DNA from: Pseudomonas sp. SDI
Lineage (GTDB): Bacteria; Pseudomonadota; Gammaproteobacteria; Pseudomonadales; Pseudomonadaceae
Direction: 5' to 3'
Length of the DNA: 64,000 bases
NCBI RefSeq assembly: GCF_003105155.1
Contig: NZ_QETK01000009.1
Span: forward strand, 62,001 to 126,000
In this document: positions 16,128-25,474 of the stretch, in pieces
How the letters are laid out: each line of letters opens with the position of its first letter
How positions within the stretch are numbered: position 1 is the stretch's first letter
Notes under the pieces: generated by a model
Database searches by the model: none
The model's input: only the letters and a program-made list of their open reading frames with translations
What the model was told of the DNA's origin: nothing
Program-made: the position numbers and the translations under genes

Positions 16128-16385
16128 ATGAACAAACTCACGTTTCCCAACGCCTGTCAGATGATGCGCTGGCATTTCCACCCATTGGGCTTCGAGGCCA
16201 CCATGGATGCGCCGCGCAGCATGGTCGCCCGGCTGTTCGACCGCGCCACCGGGGAAACCCTGCTGGCGATTGCCGGTATCCCCTGCGCCACCGTGATGGC
16301 CGCTGCCGATGTCGAGCGGATCATCGAAGCGGTGGAAGACGAGCTGGATGCCTTCCAGCGTTTCTGCACCCTGCGTTCGGCCTGA
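16128..16385 (+). CDS. DUF1652 family protein
   Basis: The 85-residue product starts at the ATG at 16128 behind CAAGGAAG. It carries the DUF1652 pattern FHPLGFEATMDAP, RSMVARLFDRATGETLLAIAG and DVERIIEAVEDELDAF. This small family is nearly restricted to Pseudomonas and its function is unknown. It is predicted cytoplasmic. The gene ends 3 bp before the stop codon of the convergent MHYT-GGDEF-EAL gene. Confidence 0.85.
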   Translation: MNKLTFPNACQMMRWHFHPLGFEATMDAPRSMVARLFDRATGETLLAIAGIPCATVMAAADVERIIEAVEDELDAFQRFCTLRSA

Positions 16386-16388
16386 CGT

Positions 16389-18467
16389 TCAGGCCTTATC
16401 CAACTTTTCCTGGGCAAGCGCGGCGATGAAGCGCTCGGCCGGCATCGGCTGCCCCAACAGATAACCTTGCAGCGAGTCGCACCCGAGGCGGGTGAGGAAG
16501 TCCTGCTGACGGTCGGTTTCCACCCCTTCGGCAACAATCCGCAGGCCCAGCGCCTGCCCCAGGGCGACGATGGCCGAGACAATCGCGGCGTCGTCACTGT
16601 CCTGTTCCAGATCGCGCACAAAGCCGCGGTCGATCTTCAGCTCGTTGGCCGGCAGGCGCTTGAGGTACATCAGGCTGGAATAGCCGGTGCCGAAATCGTC
16701 GATGGACAGGTCCACCCCCATTTCCGACAGGCGCTGGAGCACCTCAAGGCTGGCGTCAGCGTCACTCATGGCAGTGGTTTCGGTGATTTCCAGAGTCAGG
16801 CTGTTGGCCGGCAGGCGGTGTCGCGCCAGCGCCGCAGCGACGCTGTCGACCAGGCCGACATGACAGAACTGCAGCGCCGACAGGTTCACCGCGATACGCC
16901 AATCTCTATGCCCCTGGTCGATCCACACGCGCATCTGCCGACAGGCTTCGTCCAGCACCCATTCGCCAATCGGGATGATCAGCCCGGTTTTCTCGGCCAG
17001 CACGATGAAGCGGTCGGGCAGCAATAGGCCCATGCTCGGGTGTTCCCAGCGCAGCAAGGCCTCGGCGCCAATCGGATGGCGACCGACGGCGTCGAACTTT
17101 GGCTGGTAATACAGGCAGAACTGTTCGTGCTCCAGCGCGGCACGCAGGTCCTGCAGCAGTTGCAGTTGCAGCCGGGCGTTGCTGTTCATCGAGGCGTCGA
17201 AGAAGCTGTAGCCGTTCTTGCCGGCACTCTTGGCGTGGTACATCGCCGCGTCGGCGTTGCGCAGCAGTTCAAGCTGGTCGGCACCGTTGCCCGGGTAGAG
17301 GACGATGCCGATACTGGCGGAAATCTGCAGGTTCTGCTCGGCCACGCGGAACGCCCGCGACACCAGGTTGACCTGCTTGGCGGCGACGCCCAGGGCATCG
17401 TCGGGCTCCTGCAACTCGACCAGCAGGACGAACTCGTCACCACCGATCCGCGCCAGAGTGTCCTGGCTGTGCAGGTGGCCGCGCAGGCGCAGGGCAACTT
17501 CCTTGAGCAACTGGTCGCCCATGTGATGGCCAAAGGCATCGTTGACCGGTTTGAAGCCATCCAGATCGATGAACATCAGCGCAAAGTAGCCGCCCTGCTC
17601 GCCGACCTTGCTGATCGCTTGCTCGATGCGGTCGGCCAGCAGCATGCGGTTCGGCAGGCCGGTCAGGGGGTCGTGCAGGGCCAGTTGGGTCAGTTCCTGG
17701 TTGGCACGGGTCAGTGACTGCGCAAGTTCGGCGGTGCGCGCTTCGAGCCGGGCGTCGAGCACCGAGGTCAGCAAGGCCACCGCCAGCACGGCGATGGTGG
17801 TGATCAGCACCAGGTAGTCCAGGCCATTGCCACTGAGCCCGGTCGTCAGCGCGCCACAGAAACTGCCGTCGGGGAAGTTCGCTGCGGCCATGCCGGTGTA
17901 GTGCATGCCGACAATCGCCAGGCCCATGATGACGGCCGCGCCACCGCGAATCTGCCGCACGTAGGGTGTGTGCCGGCGCAGGCGGAAGGCGATCCACAGG
18001 GCCGCCATCGAAGCGCCCACCGCAATCGCCAGCGACAGGCCGAACAACCATGGGTCGTAGTCGATACCCGGCTGCATCTGCATGGCCGCCATGCCGACGT
18101 AATGCATGCAACTGATGCCCGCGCCCATGATGAACGCGCCGAGAATCAGCAGCCGTCGCGGCAGGCTCGGCTGGCTCACCAGCCACAGCGCAAAGCCCGA
18201 CGACAGCACCGCAATCAGCAGCGACAGTGCGGTCAGGGTCAGGTCGTAACCGAGCTGAATCGGCAGGCTGAACGCCAGCATGCCAATGAAGTGCATCGAC
18301 CAGATGCCAACGCCCATGGCCAGCGCACCACCGGCCATCCACAGCGGTACGGCGCGGCCTTTGGCCGTGGCAATGCGCCCGGTCAGGTCAAGTGCGGTGT
18401 ACGACGCCAGGATGGCCACGCACAGCGAAATCAGTACCAGCGAAGGTGAGTAACTACCGATCAACAT
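16389..18467 (-). CDS. MHYT-GGDEF-EAL c-di-GMP protein (MucR/NbdA-like)
   Basis: This 692-residue inner-membrane protein has an N-terminal seven-helix MHYT sensor (residues 1-235; repeated MHFIGM, MHYVGM and MHYTGM motifs thought to bind metal and diatomic gas), a GGDEF domain (about 255-420, with intact RIGGDEFVLL) and an EAL domain (about 435-690, with EALLRWEHP, the ETTAMSD loop and DDFGTGYSS). Both catalytic motifs are kept, so it may make and break c-di-GMP. P. aeruginosa MucR, of about the same size, has this layout and links c-di-GMP to alginate. A stand-alone gene with no obvious operon partner. Confidence 0.9.
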   Translation of the reverse strand: MLIGSYSPSLVLISLCVAILASYTALDLTGRIATAKGRAVPLWMAGGALAMGVGIWSMHFIGMLAFSLPIQLGYDLTLTALSLLIAVLSSGFALWLVSQPSLPRRLLILGAFIMGAGISCMHYVGMAAMQMQPGIDYDPWLFGLSLAIAVGASMAALWIAFRLRRHTPYVRQIRGGAAVIMGLAIVGMHYTGMAAANFPDGSFCGALTTGLSGNGLDYLVLITTIAVLAVALLTSVLDARLEARTAELAQSLTRANQELTQLALHDPLTGLPNRMLLADRIEQAISKVGEQGGYFALMFIDLDGFKPVNDAFGHHMGDQLLKEVALRLRGHLHSQDTLARIGGDEFVLLVELQEPDDALGVAAKQVNLVSRAFRVAEQNLQISASIGIVLYPGNGADQLELLRNADAAMYHAKSAGKNGYSFFDASMNSNARLQLQLLQDLRAALEHEQFCLYYQPKFDAVGRHPIGAEALLRWEHPSMGLLLPDRFIVLAEKTGLIIPIGEWVLDEACRQMRVWIDQGHRDWRIAVNLSALQFCHVGLVDSVAAALARHRLPANSLTLEITETTAMSDADASLEVLQRLSEMGVDLSIDDFGTGYSSLMYLKRLPANELKIDRGFVRDLEQDSDDAAIVSAIVALGQALGLRIVAEGVETDRQQDFLTRLGCDSLQGYLLGQPMPAERFIAALAQEKLDKA

Positions 18468-18524
18468 GAGAATTCCACAACCGCTTGGAAGGGCCGCGTC
18501 CCTGCCCCGGACAAAAGCCGATGA

Positions 18525-19721
18525 TTGTACTCAAGCTTTGGCGAAACGCACGGAGTTTCAGTGCGCTGCCTGCCGTTTTACGGGACCTCATGGCCCTTTC
18601 CCAGGACGGATCTGCGTCTTTGCAAGTGGACAAGCCACGGTTCTACATGCCCCAGAACCAGACACTCAACGGCCTGTCGCGGCAACGGCTCGGGCAGATC
18701 GACGAAGGCTACGGCCGGGTCCAGCCGGATATCGTCCTGGCGCACCGGCAACCTGCGCCCCCCGTGGCCAGGCGCTCAGCGCTTCTACCAAGATGGCCGA
18801 TTGGTAACGGAGCGCCAAGGCAACTCATCGCATTCGCTGTTTCAACACGGCCCGGTGCTGCTCGCCCAGCGCCGTACCGGAGCAACCAGCGCCAGCGCAC
18901 TAGCAGCGAGCGATATGCAACGTTCGGTGCTGGCTACAACGGCGCCAGACTCGGCGCGGGCATACACCGCCTTCGGCGATAGCCGGGCACACCCGACCAC
19001 AAGCGTTATCGTCGGTTTCAACGGCGAGCGCATAGATCCCTTTACCGGCCACTACCAGTTGGGCAATGGTAACCGGGAATACAGCCCAGGCTTGATGCGC
19101 TTTCACCGGCCCGACCCGCGGAGCCCGTTCGACCTGGGGGGACTCAACGCATACGCCTACTGCCTGGGCGACCCGATAAATCGCAGTGACCCCTCGGGGA
19201 ACTTTTCACTGTTTCGTGCCTTAGCCAAGCTGTTATCCAAAAAGCCCAAACCCATCGAGAAAATGCGCACGCTGAAGAACTTGAGGCCCGAGTATCATCT
19301 TGCGGAGGTGGCCCAGACCCAGCAGTACTACAAAAGTGGTCACATAGCATTCCGGAAAATCCAGGACAATGCGTCCCTGCATGAAATCCTGAATAACCCC
19401 TCGCTAAATGCGCACAAATGGATCATGACAAGACGCCGAGAGCTGGTAGTGGGTAGTTACGCCGCCAGCATGATAGAGCCTACCCATGCGAGCATTGCGG
19501 CAGTGGCCTCTCAGGTACTGGGTAGCAGTAAGCAGGTTGTCGGTGCCGGCCGGCTAATGAAACGGAACGGTGACGTCATACTCAACAACTGGACTGGGCA
19601 CTATGAAATGCCCGCTTCCGGCATGAAGAGCATCAAGCAGCACATTCAATCACTCAATATTGATATCAGGACCAAGAAGGTCTATCCCCAGCCTGGCGAC
19701 GAGGAGCCCAATTATTTGTGA
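18525..19721 (+). pseudogene. 5'-truncated mini-Rhs gene (Rhs4)
   Basis: From about residue 83 the frame is a clear Rhs-core protein: AQRFYQDGRLVTERQ, VGFNGERIDPFTGHYQLGNG, then RPDPRSPFDLGGLNAYAYCLGDP and the SDPSGNFSLFR boundary. The 160-residue tail is alignable with that of the gene at 32871-33875 (HKWIMTRRRELVVGSY, PTHASIAAV, NNWTGHYEMP). The first 83 codons match nothing, and the RYxYDALD start seen in the other copies is missing. There is also no LuxR-box-like dyad upstream. A six-C run at 18756-18761 marks a point where removing one base would join the upstream +2 frame. I read it as a decayed or broken copy; some expression from an internal start cannot be excluded. Confidence 0.65.
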
Positions 19722-19928
19722 CAATCACGCCTGGCTCCTCTTCGACACAGTTGATTCTGAGAGTGGGCCAGCGCACTCCAGCGACTAGGCCTGCACCAGC
19801 CCCTGAACGCCACCGAGCGGCCTGGGTAGGTGTGCGGCGGTCGGCTTGACCGGCGATGGGGCCGGTTCTGTTTCCAACCAGAGCAAGCCTAGGCACAATC
19901 GGCACTCGTCCCCTTGGAAAGCCTCCCT

Positions 19929-20462
19929 ATGCGCACCGCCCTGCTGGTCATCGACGTACAACAAGCCCTGTGCGAGGGCGAATACGCCATGTTCGACGCC
20001 GCCGGCGTTATTGCCCGCATCAATGCCGTCAGCAGCCAGGCTCGTGCACAGGGCCTGCCAGTGATTTTCGTCCAGCACGACGAGCCCGAACCGCCGCTGC
20101 TGCTCGATTCGCCCGGCTGGCAACTGGCGACCGGCATGGACGTGCAGCCGGGCGATATCCGCGTGCGCAAGACCACCCCGGATGCCTTCAACGCTACCGA
20201 CCTGCAGGCACAGCTGGCCCAGCGCGGCATCGAGCGCCTGATCGTCTGCGGCATGCAGAGCGAGTATTGCGTCGACACCACGGTACGCCGCGCCCTGGCG
20301 CTGAAATACCACGTAGTGCTGCTGGCCGACGCCCACACCAGCATGGACAACGAGGCGATCACCGCCCGACAGATCATCGCCCACCACAACGTGACCTTCC
20401 GCCATATGAGCAGCTTCGGGCCACGGATCAAGGTGCTGCCGGTGGCACAGCTGCAACTGTAA
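19929..20462 (+). CDS. Isochorismatase-family cysteine hydrolase
   Basis: The 177-residue protein has the isochorismatase-like fold with triad Asp9 (LLVIDVQQ), Lys81 (RVRKTTPDAF) and Cys114 (CGMQSEYCVDTT). The cis-peptide-forming CGMQSEYC and the T117/T118 pair are kept. Family members hydrolyse isochorismate, nicotinamide, N-carbamoyl compounds or similar amides; the substrate cannot be told from sequence. I chose the ATG at 19929 over an upstream TTG. It is monocistronic, followed by a 313-bp gap. Confidence 0.85.
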   Translation: MRTALLVIDVQQALCEGEYAMFDAAGVIARINAVSSQARAQGLPVIFVQHDEPEPPLLLDSPGWQLATGMDVQPGDIRVRKTTPDAFNATDLQAQLAQRGIERLIVCGMQSEYCVDTTVRRALALKYHVVLLADAHTSMDNEAITARQIIAHHNVTFRHMSSFGPRIKVLPVAQLQL

Positions 20463-20775
20463 GGGGCTACCCGCTCCCGTGTAGGCGCTGGCGGGCCTGC
20501 GTTCTGTCGCAACGCGGCAGCAAAACCATCCCCTACGGTGAGCCAGGTGTACGGCGGACTCAGGGTTTGCGGCTGCTGCGCAGCCGATCGCGGGCAAGCC
20601 AGCGACAGAAAAACACCCCCTGCCCTATCACCAACCCACTGCTGCAACCGCCGCAGCCACTGCTGAGCCAGTGCTGCTCCAGCAGCACCCATCGCCGCTA
20701 CCGCGCCTGAAACCGGGTGTTCCCGGCGTGGCATGAGCGTTGCACCAGGCCTCGGACAACCACCGAGGAACAGCC
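20463..20775. other. Intergenic region with hairpins, no gene seen
   Basis: This 313-bp gap begins with degenerate REP-like sequence (CCGCTCCCGTGTAGG, then GCTGGCGGGC). It continues through GCGGCTGCTGCGCAGCCG, a perfect palindrome centred near 20578, and contains the operator-like palindrome at 20671-20688. I found no convincing coding frame on either strand. Confidence 0.5.
20671..20692. promoter_or_regulatory. Palindromic operator-like site upstream of the SsuD-like gene
   Basis: GTGCTGCTCCAGCAGCAC is a perfect 18-bp palindrome followed by CCAT, 84 bp before the monooxygenase start. A copy matching at 19 of 22 positions lies at 23032-23053, upstream of the TonB receptor gene of the same module. 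Confidence 0.4.
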
Positions 20776-21936
20776 ATGAGCACCGAATTCTTCTGGCGTC
20801 TGCCACTGGGCAGCGACGGCCCGCAACTCAGCACCGACAAGCACAACCGCGGCAGTTTCAGCCAGCGCCCCGGGCACATCGCGCCCGGCCACCTGGCCAA
20901 CGGCGACGCCGATGGCTTCACCTACATCGACTACATTGCCCAAGTGGCCAAGGCCGCCGAACTCGCCGGCTTCGAAGGCGCCCTGCTGCCCACCGGCCCC
21001 GAGCCGTGGATCGCCGCCGCCGCACTGGCCCGGGAAACCCGCCGCTTGCGCTTTCTGATCGCCTTCCAGGCCACCTGGACCCTGCCCGCCTATGCCGCCC
21101 AGCAAGCCGCCATCCTCCAGCACCTGAGCCACGGCCGCCTCGACTGGAACATCATCACCGGCGGCAACCCGGCCAGCCAGCGCGCCCAAGGCGACTTCCT
21201 CGACCACGACCAGCGCTACCAGCGTACCGGCGAGTTCCTCGATATCATCCAGGGCCTGTGGAACAACGAACGCTTCTCCTACAATGGCGAGGTCTATCGC
21301 CTGGAGAACGGCGCCCTGCCCGAACACCTGCACAACGAACGCAAACCCGGGGTGTATTTCTCCGGCTTCTCCGACCCGGCCCTGGAGGTCGCCGCACGCC
21401 ACGCCGACGTCTACCTGAACTGGGCCGAACCGGTCGAACAACTCAAGCCGCACATCGAGCGGGTCCGCGAGCTGGCCGACAAACAGGGCCGCACCGTACG
21501 CTTCGGCCTGCGCGTCGACCTGTTCGCGCGGGAAACCGAAGAAGCCGCCTGGCGCGACCTGCGCCGCCAGTTCGACAAGCTCGAAGGCAAACCCAGCGCC
21601 GTGTCCAAGGCCTTCACCACGGCCAGCGACTCGGTCGGTGGGGCACGCCAGAGCGCCTATCACCAGAACATCCAGCGCTTCGACGACCTGATCCTCGGCC
21701 GCAACCTCTGGGCCGGCTTCGCCAAGGCCAAACCGGGGCCGACCGTGGGCCTGGTCGGCAGCCACGAGAACATCGCCGAACGCCTGGCCGAGTACCGCGA
21801 CGCCGGCTTCTCGACCTTCATCCTGGCCGGCAACCCGCACCTGGAAGAAGCCCTGCGCATCGGCCAGGAAGTGCTGCCGCTGGTGCGCCAGCACGCCTGC
21901 CCTGAACGCCAGCGCACGAGCGGAGCCCGCGCATGA
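20776..21936 (+). CDS. LLM-class FMNH2-dependent monooxygenase (SsuD-like)
   Basis: The 386-residue bacterial luciferase-like TIM barrel follows alkanesulfonate monooxygenase SsuD in motif order: FFWRLPLGSDG, GFEGALLPTGPEPWI, FLIAFQATWTLP, NIITGGNPASQRAQGDFLDHDQRY, VYFSGFSDPALEVAARHADVYLNWAEP, LWAGF and SGAGF-like FSTFILAGNPHLEEA. Such enzymes use reduced flavin and oxygen to release sulfite from sulfonates. The ATG at 20776 follows CGAGGAACAGCC. It overlaps the next gene by four bases (ATGA), so the two are translationally coupled. The exact substrate (alkanesulfonate or aryl sulfone/sulfinate) is open; a flavin reductase is not adjacent. Confidence 0.85.
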   Translation: MSTEFFWRLPLGSDGPQLSTDKHNRGSFSQRPGHIAPGHLANGDADGFTYIDYIAQVAKAAELAGFEGALLPTGPEPWIAAAALARETRRLRFLIAFQATWTLPAYAAQQAAILQHLSHGRLDWNIITGGNPASQRAQGDFLDHDQRYQRTGEFLDIIQGLWNNERFSYNGEVYRLENGALPEHLHNERKPGVYFSGFSDPALEVAARHADVYLNWAEPVEQLKPHIERVRELADKQGRTVRFGLRVDLFARETEEAAWRDLRRQFDKLEGKPSAVSKAFTTASDSVGGARQSAYHQNIQRFDDLILGRNLWAGFAKAKPGPTVGLVGSHENIAERLAEYRDAGFSTFILAGNPHLEEALRIGQEVLPLVRQHACPERQRTSGARA

Positions 21937-22991
21937 GCATACCGTTGCAGACCCTCTGGTACACCCATAGCCCGGTGCCGACCGGGCTTGGCATTGCGGT
22001 GCAGACCGGCCGCCTGGCCGAGGCCTTCCAGCCGCTGGGGACCTCGATCCAGTCGCTGCGCGAATCCAGCGAGCGCGAAGTGCGCGAAGCGCATTACGAC
22101 CATCACCTGACCAACTCGGTGCGCCATGGCGGTAACATCCCGGCGATCTGGGCCTATTCGGCCGGCGTGCAGACCCGTGTGCTCGGGCTGAGCTGGGCGG
22201 ATGAAGTACAGCTGATCCTGACCACCGAAGAAAGCGGCGTGAAGCACGTGCGCGACCTGAAGAACCGCCGCTTCGGTCTACCCAAGTGGGCCAACGTGCA
22301 GATCGACTTCACCCGCGCCCAGGCCTTGCGCGGGCTGGAAAATGCGCTGCGCCTGGAGGGCCTGCAGGTCAGCGATGTCGAGCTGGTCGACTACCCCTAT
22401 GGCGGCACCCACAGCGACGAGCAGGTGACCCATGTGCACGGTGCGGCGGTGACCCTGGGGGTGAACCGGGTGAGCCGGCGCAACAACGAGTTGATCGGGT
22501 TGCTGCGGGGCGATATCGACGCGATCTTCCTCAAGGGCGCGTCGGCGTTGCAGCTGGCCCATGAGTTCGGTTTGAAGGTGGTGATCGACACCGGCTCGCA
22601 CCCGGACCCACTGATCCGCTCGAACAATGGCACGCCGCGCACGCTGACCGTGGACCTCAACCTGTTGCAACAGCACGTTGGCGCCTGCAAACGGATCGTC
22701 GACGTGCTGCTGCGCACCGAGCAGTGGGCCTGGGCCAACCCGGATGAAACCCGGCGATACCTGGCGCGGGAACTGAACACCAGTGAGTACTGGGTCGCAG
22801 CGGCGTATGGCGAGGACGCGCACCGGCGCTTGCGGACCACGCTGGACAGCCGTTCGATCGAGGCGTTGCAGGATTTCACCGATTTCCTCTACCGCTGGCA
22901 TTTTATTGCGCGGCGCTTCGATGTACGCGACTGGATCGATTTTTCGGTGTTGGAAGCGGTGATCGGCTCGACGTCTCGCGTCGCGACCTAA
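21933..22991 (+). CDS. SsuA/DszB-like periplasmic-binding-fold protein lacking the DszB cysteine
   Basis: The 352-residue protein has the type 2 binding-protein fold (LKNRRFGLPKWANVQIDF, DVELVDYPYG, GDIDAIFLKG) and no signal peptide, like the desulfinase DszB. YTHSPVP (residues 10-16) aligns with YSNCPVP of DszB, placing Ser13 where DszB has catalytic Cys27. His54 and Arg64 (RHGGNIP) match DszB His60 and Arg70. It could therefore be a sulfinate-binding or altered desulfinase enzyme rather than an ABC transporter component; no ABC permease or ATPase lies here. It is coupled to the SsuD-like gene by ATGA. The residue mapping is by eye against remembered DszB sequence. Confidence 0.75.
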   Translation: MSIPLQTLWYTHSPVPTGLGIAVQTGRLAEAFQPLGTSIQSLRESSEREVREAHYDHHLTNSVRHGGNIPAIWAYSAGVQTRVLGLSWADEVQLILTTEESGVKHVRDLKNRRFGLPKWANVQIDFTRAQALRGLENALRLEGLQVSDVELVDYPYGGTHSDEQVTHVHGAAVTLGVNRVSRRNNELIGLLRGDIDAIFLKGASALQLAHEFGLKVVIDTGSHPDPLIRSNNGTPRTLTVDLNLLQQHVGACKRIVDVLLRTEQWAWANPDETRRYLARELNTSEYWVAAAYGEDAHRRLRTTLDSRSIEALQDFTDFLYRWHFIARRFDVRDWIDFSVLEAVIGSTSRVAT

Positions 22992-23031
22992 GTGTGTCGG
23001 GGCTGCTGTGCAACCTATCGCCGGATCCGCC

Positions 23032-23053
23032 TTGCTGCTCTAGCAACACCCAT
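23032..23053. promoter_or_regulatory. Operator-like site upstream of the TonB receptor
   Basis: TTGCTGCTCTAGCAACAC followed by CCAT matches the palindromic site at 20671-20692 at 19 of 22 positions. It lies 133 bp before the TonB receptor start. An AT-rich promoter-like stretch follows (23085-23130). Confidence 0.4.
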
Positions 23054-23185
23054 TCCACACGGCCTTGCTGAATAACGAGCAATTAACCCGGAAAAATCAG
23101 TTAATTTCTTTATAATTCAACAACTTACAAACATGGCACAAACCCTGCTCTCTCCCTGTATCTGCAATGCTCGGGGAGAGCCACC

Positions 23186-25420
23186 ATGTATCAACTCACG
23201 CCACTCGCCAAAAGCATCGGGCTCGGCCTGCTGCTTGCCAGCTACACCGATCTGCTGCGCGCCGACGACACCACGCCGGCCCTGAAGACCGTCACCGTCA
23301 CCGCCCAGCACCGCGAGGAAACCCTGCAGGAAGTACCGGTGGCGGTGTCTGCCGTGCAAGGCACGCAGCTCACCGCCGACGGCGTGCGTGCGATGGGCGA
23401 CATCACCACCTTCGTGCCCAACGCCTCGGCGAAAAACCCCGACGGCGATGGTCGCCCACGCTGGTACATTCGCGGCCTGGGCACCGGCGATACCGGCGCG
23501 GCCACCGTCTACCCGGTCGGCCTCTACGCCGACGACGTCTACCTCAATGCGCCGGTCGCCGGCGGCGGCCCGCTGTTCGACCTCGAACGCATCGAGATCC
23601 TGCGTGGCCCGCAAGGCACCCTGTACGGCAAGAACACCACCGCCGGCGCCGTCAACGTGATCTCCAAGAAGCCCAGCTTCGACACCGATGGCTACGGCAC
23701 CATAGGCTTTGGCAGCAAGAACGAACGCATCCTCAACGGCGCCATCGGCGGCGCTCTGGTCGACGAGCGCCTGGCCGCGCGGGTGTCGCTGTACTCCGAA
23801 GAGCGCGACGGCTTCACCCACAACCTGAGCAACGATCAGACCTACGGCGACGTCAACAAGAAGGCCGTACGCGTGCAGTTCCTCGCCCAGCTCACCCCCG
23901 ATCTGGAAGCCCTGTGGAAGATCCACGGCCGCCAGTTCAAGGGCGACGGCAGCAGCGGCTCGCTGCCCCTGGGCCGCTACTACAACGTCGGCTACCAGCG
24001 CCCGGAAGGCCGGCGCATCCAGCTGAACGTCGACGAGGACAGCACGCTCGACCACGACGGCACTTCGCTGACCCTGAACTGGGACATCGGCGACTACACA
24101 CTGACCTCGATCAGCGCCTATGACTACCTCCGCAGCCAGTCGCTCAGCGATGCCGACTACACCCCCTACGAGGTCAACGGCGCGACGGACAGCGACAACC
24201 GCTACGACCAGTACTCGCAGGAGTTCCGCCTCAGCTCGCCACAGCAGGAAACCCTGCGCTGGATGCTCGGCAGCCACTACTTCCACGAAACCCTCGACAG
24301 CAGCGCGCTGCGCACCGTGCGACCGGGCCCGACACCGAACGGCAGCGGCTCGAACCAGACCGGCGGGGTGGTCGACTTGCGCGACCTCAACTACACCCAC
24401 CGCACCGACAGCTACGCGCTGTTCGGCAACCTCGCCTACGACCTGACCGACAACCTCACGGTGACCGGCGGCCTGCGCTGGACCACGGAAAAGAAAGACA
24501 TCGACCTCAACCTCACCCAACTGACCCGCACCACCGCCAACGGCCCGCTGATTCCACTGAGCGCCGCCGGCAGCAACGGCGCGCAGGACGAAAGCAAGCG
24601 CTGGGATGCCTGGACCTACGACTTGACCCCGGAATACCGGATCAACGACAACCTGCGGGTGTTCTTCCGCTACGCCCATGGCTTCCGCTCCGGTGGCTTC
24701 AACACCGGCCTGTCGACCAGCCTGGCGCAACTGACCACGGTCGATCCGGAACAACTCGACGCCTATGAACTGGGCCTGAAGTCGGAATGGTTCGACCACC
24801 GCCTGACGGTCAACGCCAACGTCTTCTACTACGACTACCAGGACATCCAGGTCAACCTGCTGACGGTCAACAGCGGCATCCTCACCACCGCACTCACCAA
24901 CGGCGCCAAAGGTACGGTGAAAGGCGCCGAGTTCGAGCTCGAAGGCCAGCCGACCGATGCCCTGCACCTGCGCGCCGCGCTGTCGTTCCTCGACACCGAG
25001 TACACCGACTTCAAGAACACCAACCCGACCACCGGCGCGGTCACGGCCGACTACAGCGGCAACAGTTTCGTGCGTTCACCGCGCTACGTGGTCTCGCTGG
25101 GTGGCGACTACACCATCCCGCTGGAGGTCGGCGGCAAGCTGGTGGCCGGCGCCGATGTCAGCTTCCGCGACAAGGAATACTTCCTCGCCGACCGCCAGAG
25201 CAGCGCCGACGACCCGCTCAACCAGCCGCACTACACCCTGGTCAACAGCCGCCTGAGCTGGTTCAGCCCGGACGACAAACTCAGCGTCACCGGTTTCGTC
25301 AACAACCTCACCGACCGCCGCTACCAGGTCCATGGCCGGCCCAACGGTACTGCCGGCCAGTACGTGATCACCTACGGCGACCCGCGCACCGTTGGCGTGA
25401 GCGTCACCAGCCGCTTCTGA
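23186..25420 (+). CDS. TonB-dependent outer-membrane receptor
   Basis: This 744-residue receptor has an N-terminal signal (hydrophobic 10-20), a plug domain (about 35-150: TVTVTAQHREETLQEVPVAVS, the GLYADDVYLN strand, FDLERIEILRGPQGTLYGKNTTAGAVN) and a 22-strand barrel ending in ...VGVSVTSRF with terminal Phe. The LQEVPVAVS/RGPQGTLYGKN style is that of the CirA/FyuA-like group, which often imports non-siderophore compounds. It follows the SsuD-like and DszB-like genes on the same strand after 194 bp and shares an operator-like site with them, so uptake of an organosulfur compound is a reasonable inference. No FecI/FecR pair is nearby. Confidence 0.9.
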   Translation: MYQLTPLAKSIGLGLLLASYTDLLRADDTTPALKTVTVTAQHREETLQEVPVAVSAVQGTQLTADGVRAMGDITTFVPNASAKNPDGDGRPRWYIRGLGTGDTGAATVYPVGLYADDVYLNAPVAGGGPLFDLERIEILRGPQGTLYGKNTTAGAVNVISKKPSFDTDGYGTIGFGSKNERILNGAIGGALVDERLAARVSLYSEERDGFTHNLSNDQTYGDVNKKAVRVQFLAQLTPDLEALWKIHGRQFKGDGSSGSLPLGRYYNVGYQRPEGRRIQLNVDEDSTLDHDGTSLTLNWDIGDYTLTSISAYDYLRSQSLSDADYTPYEVNGATDSDNRYDQYSQEFRLSSPQQETLRWMLGSHYFHETLDSSALRTVRPGPTPNGSGSNQTGGVVDLRDLNYTHRTDSYALFGNLAYDLTDNLTVTGGLRWTTEKKDIDLNLTQLTRTTANGPLIPLSAAGSNGAQDESKRWDAWTYDLTPEYRINDNLRVFFRYAHGFRSGGFNTGLSTSLAQLTTVDPEQLDAYELGLKSEWFDHRLTVNANVFYYDYQDIQVNLLTVNSGILTTALTNGAKGTVKGAEFELEGQPTDALHLRAALSFLDTEYTDFKNTNPTTGAVTADYSGNSFVRSPRYVVSLGGDYTIPLEVGGKLVAGADVSFRDKEYFLADRQSSADDPLNQPHYTLVNSRLSWFSPDDKLSVTGFVNNLTDRRYQVHGRPNGTAGQYVITYGDPRTVGVSVTSRF

Positions 25421-25474
25421 GTCCCCGTTCCCGGCGCCCTTGCGCGCCGGCCCCTGTTCCGCGGTAAGGCGTCT

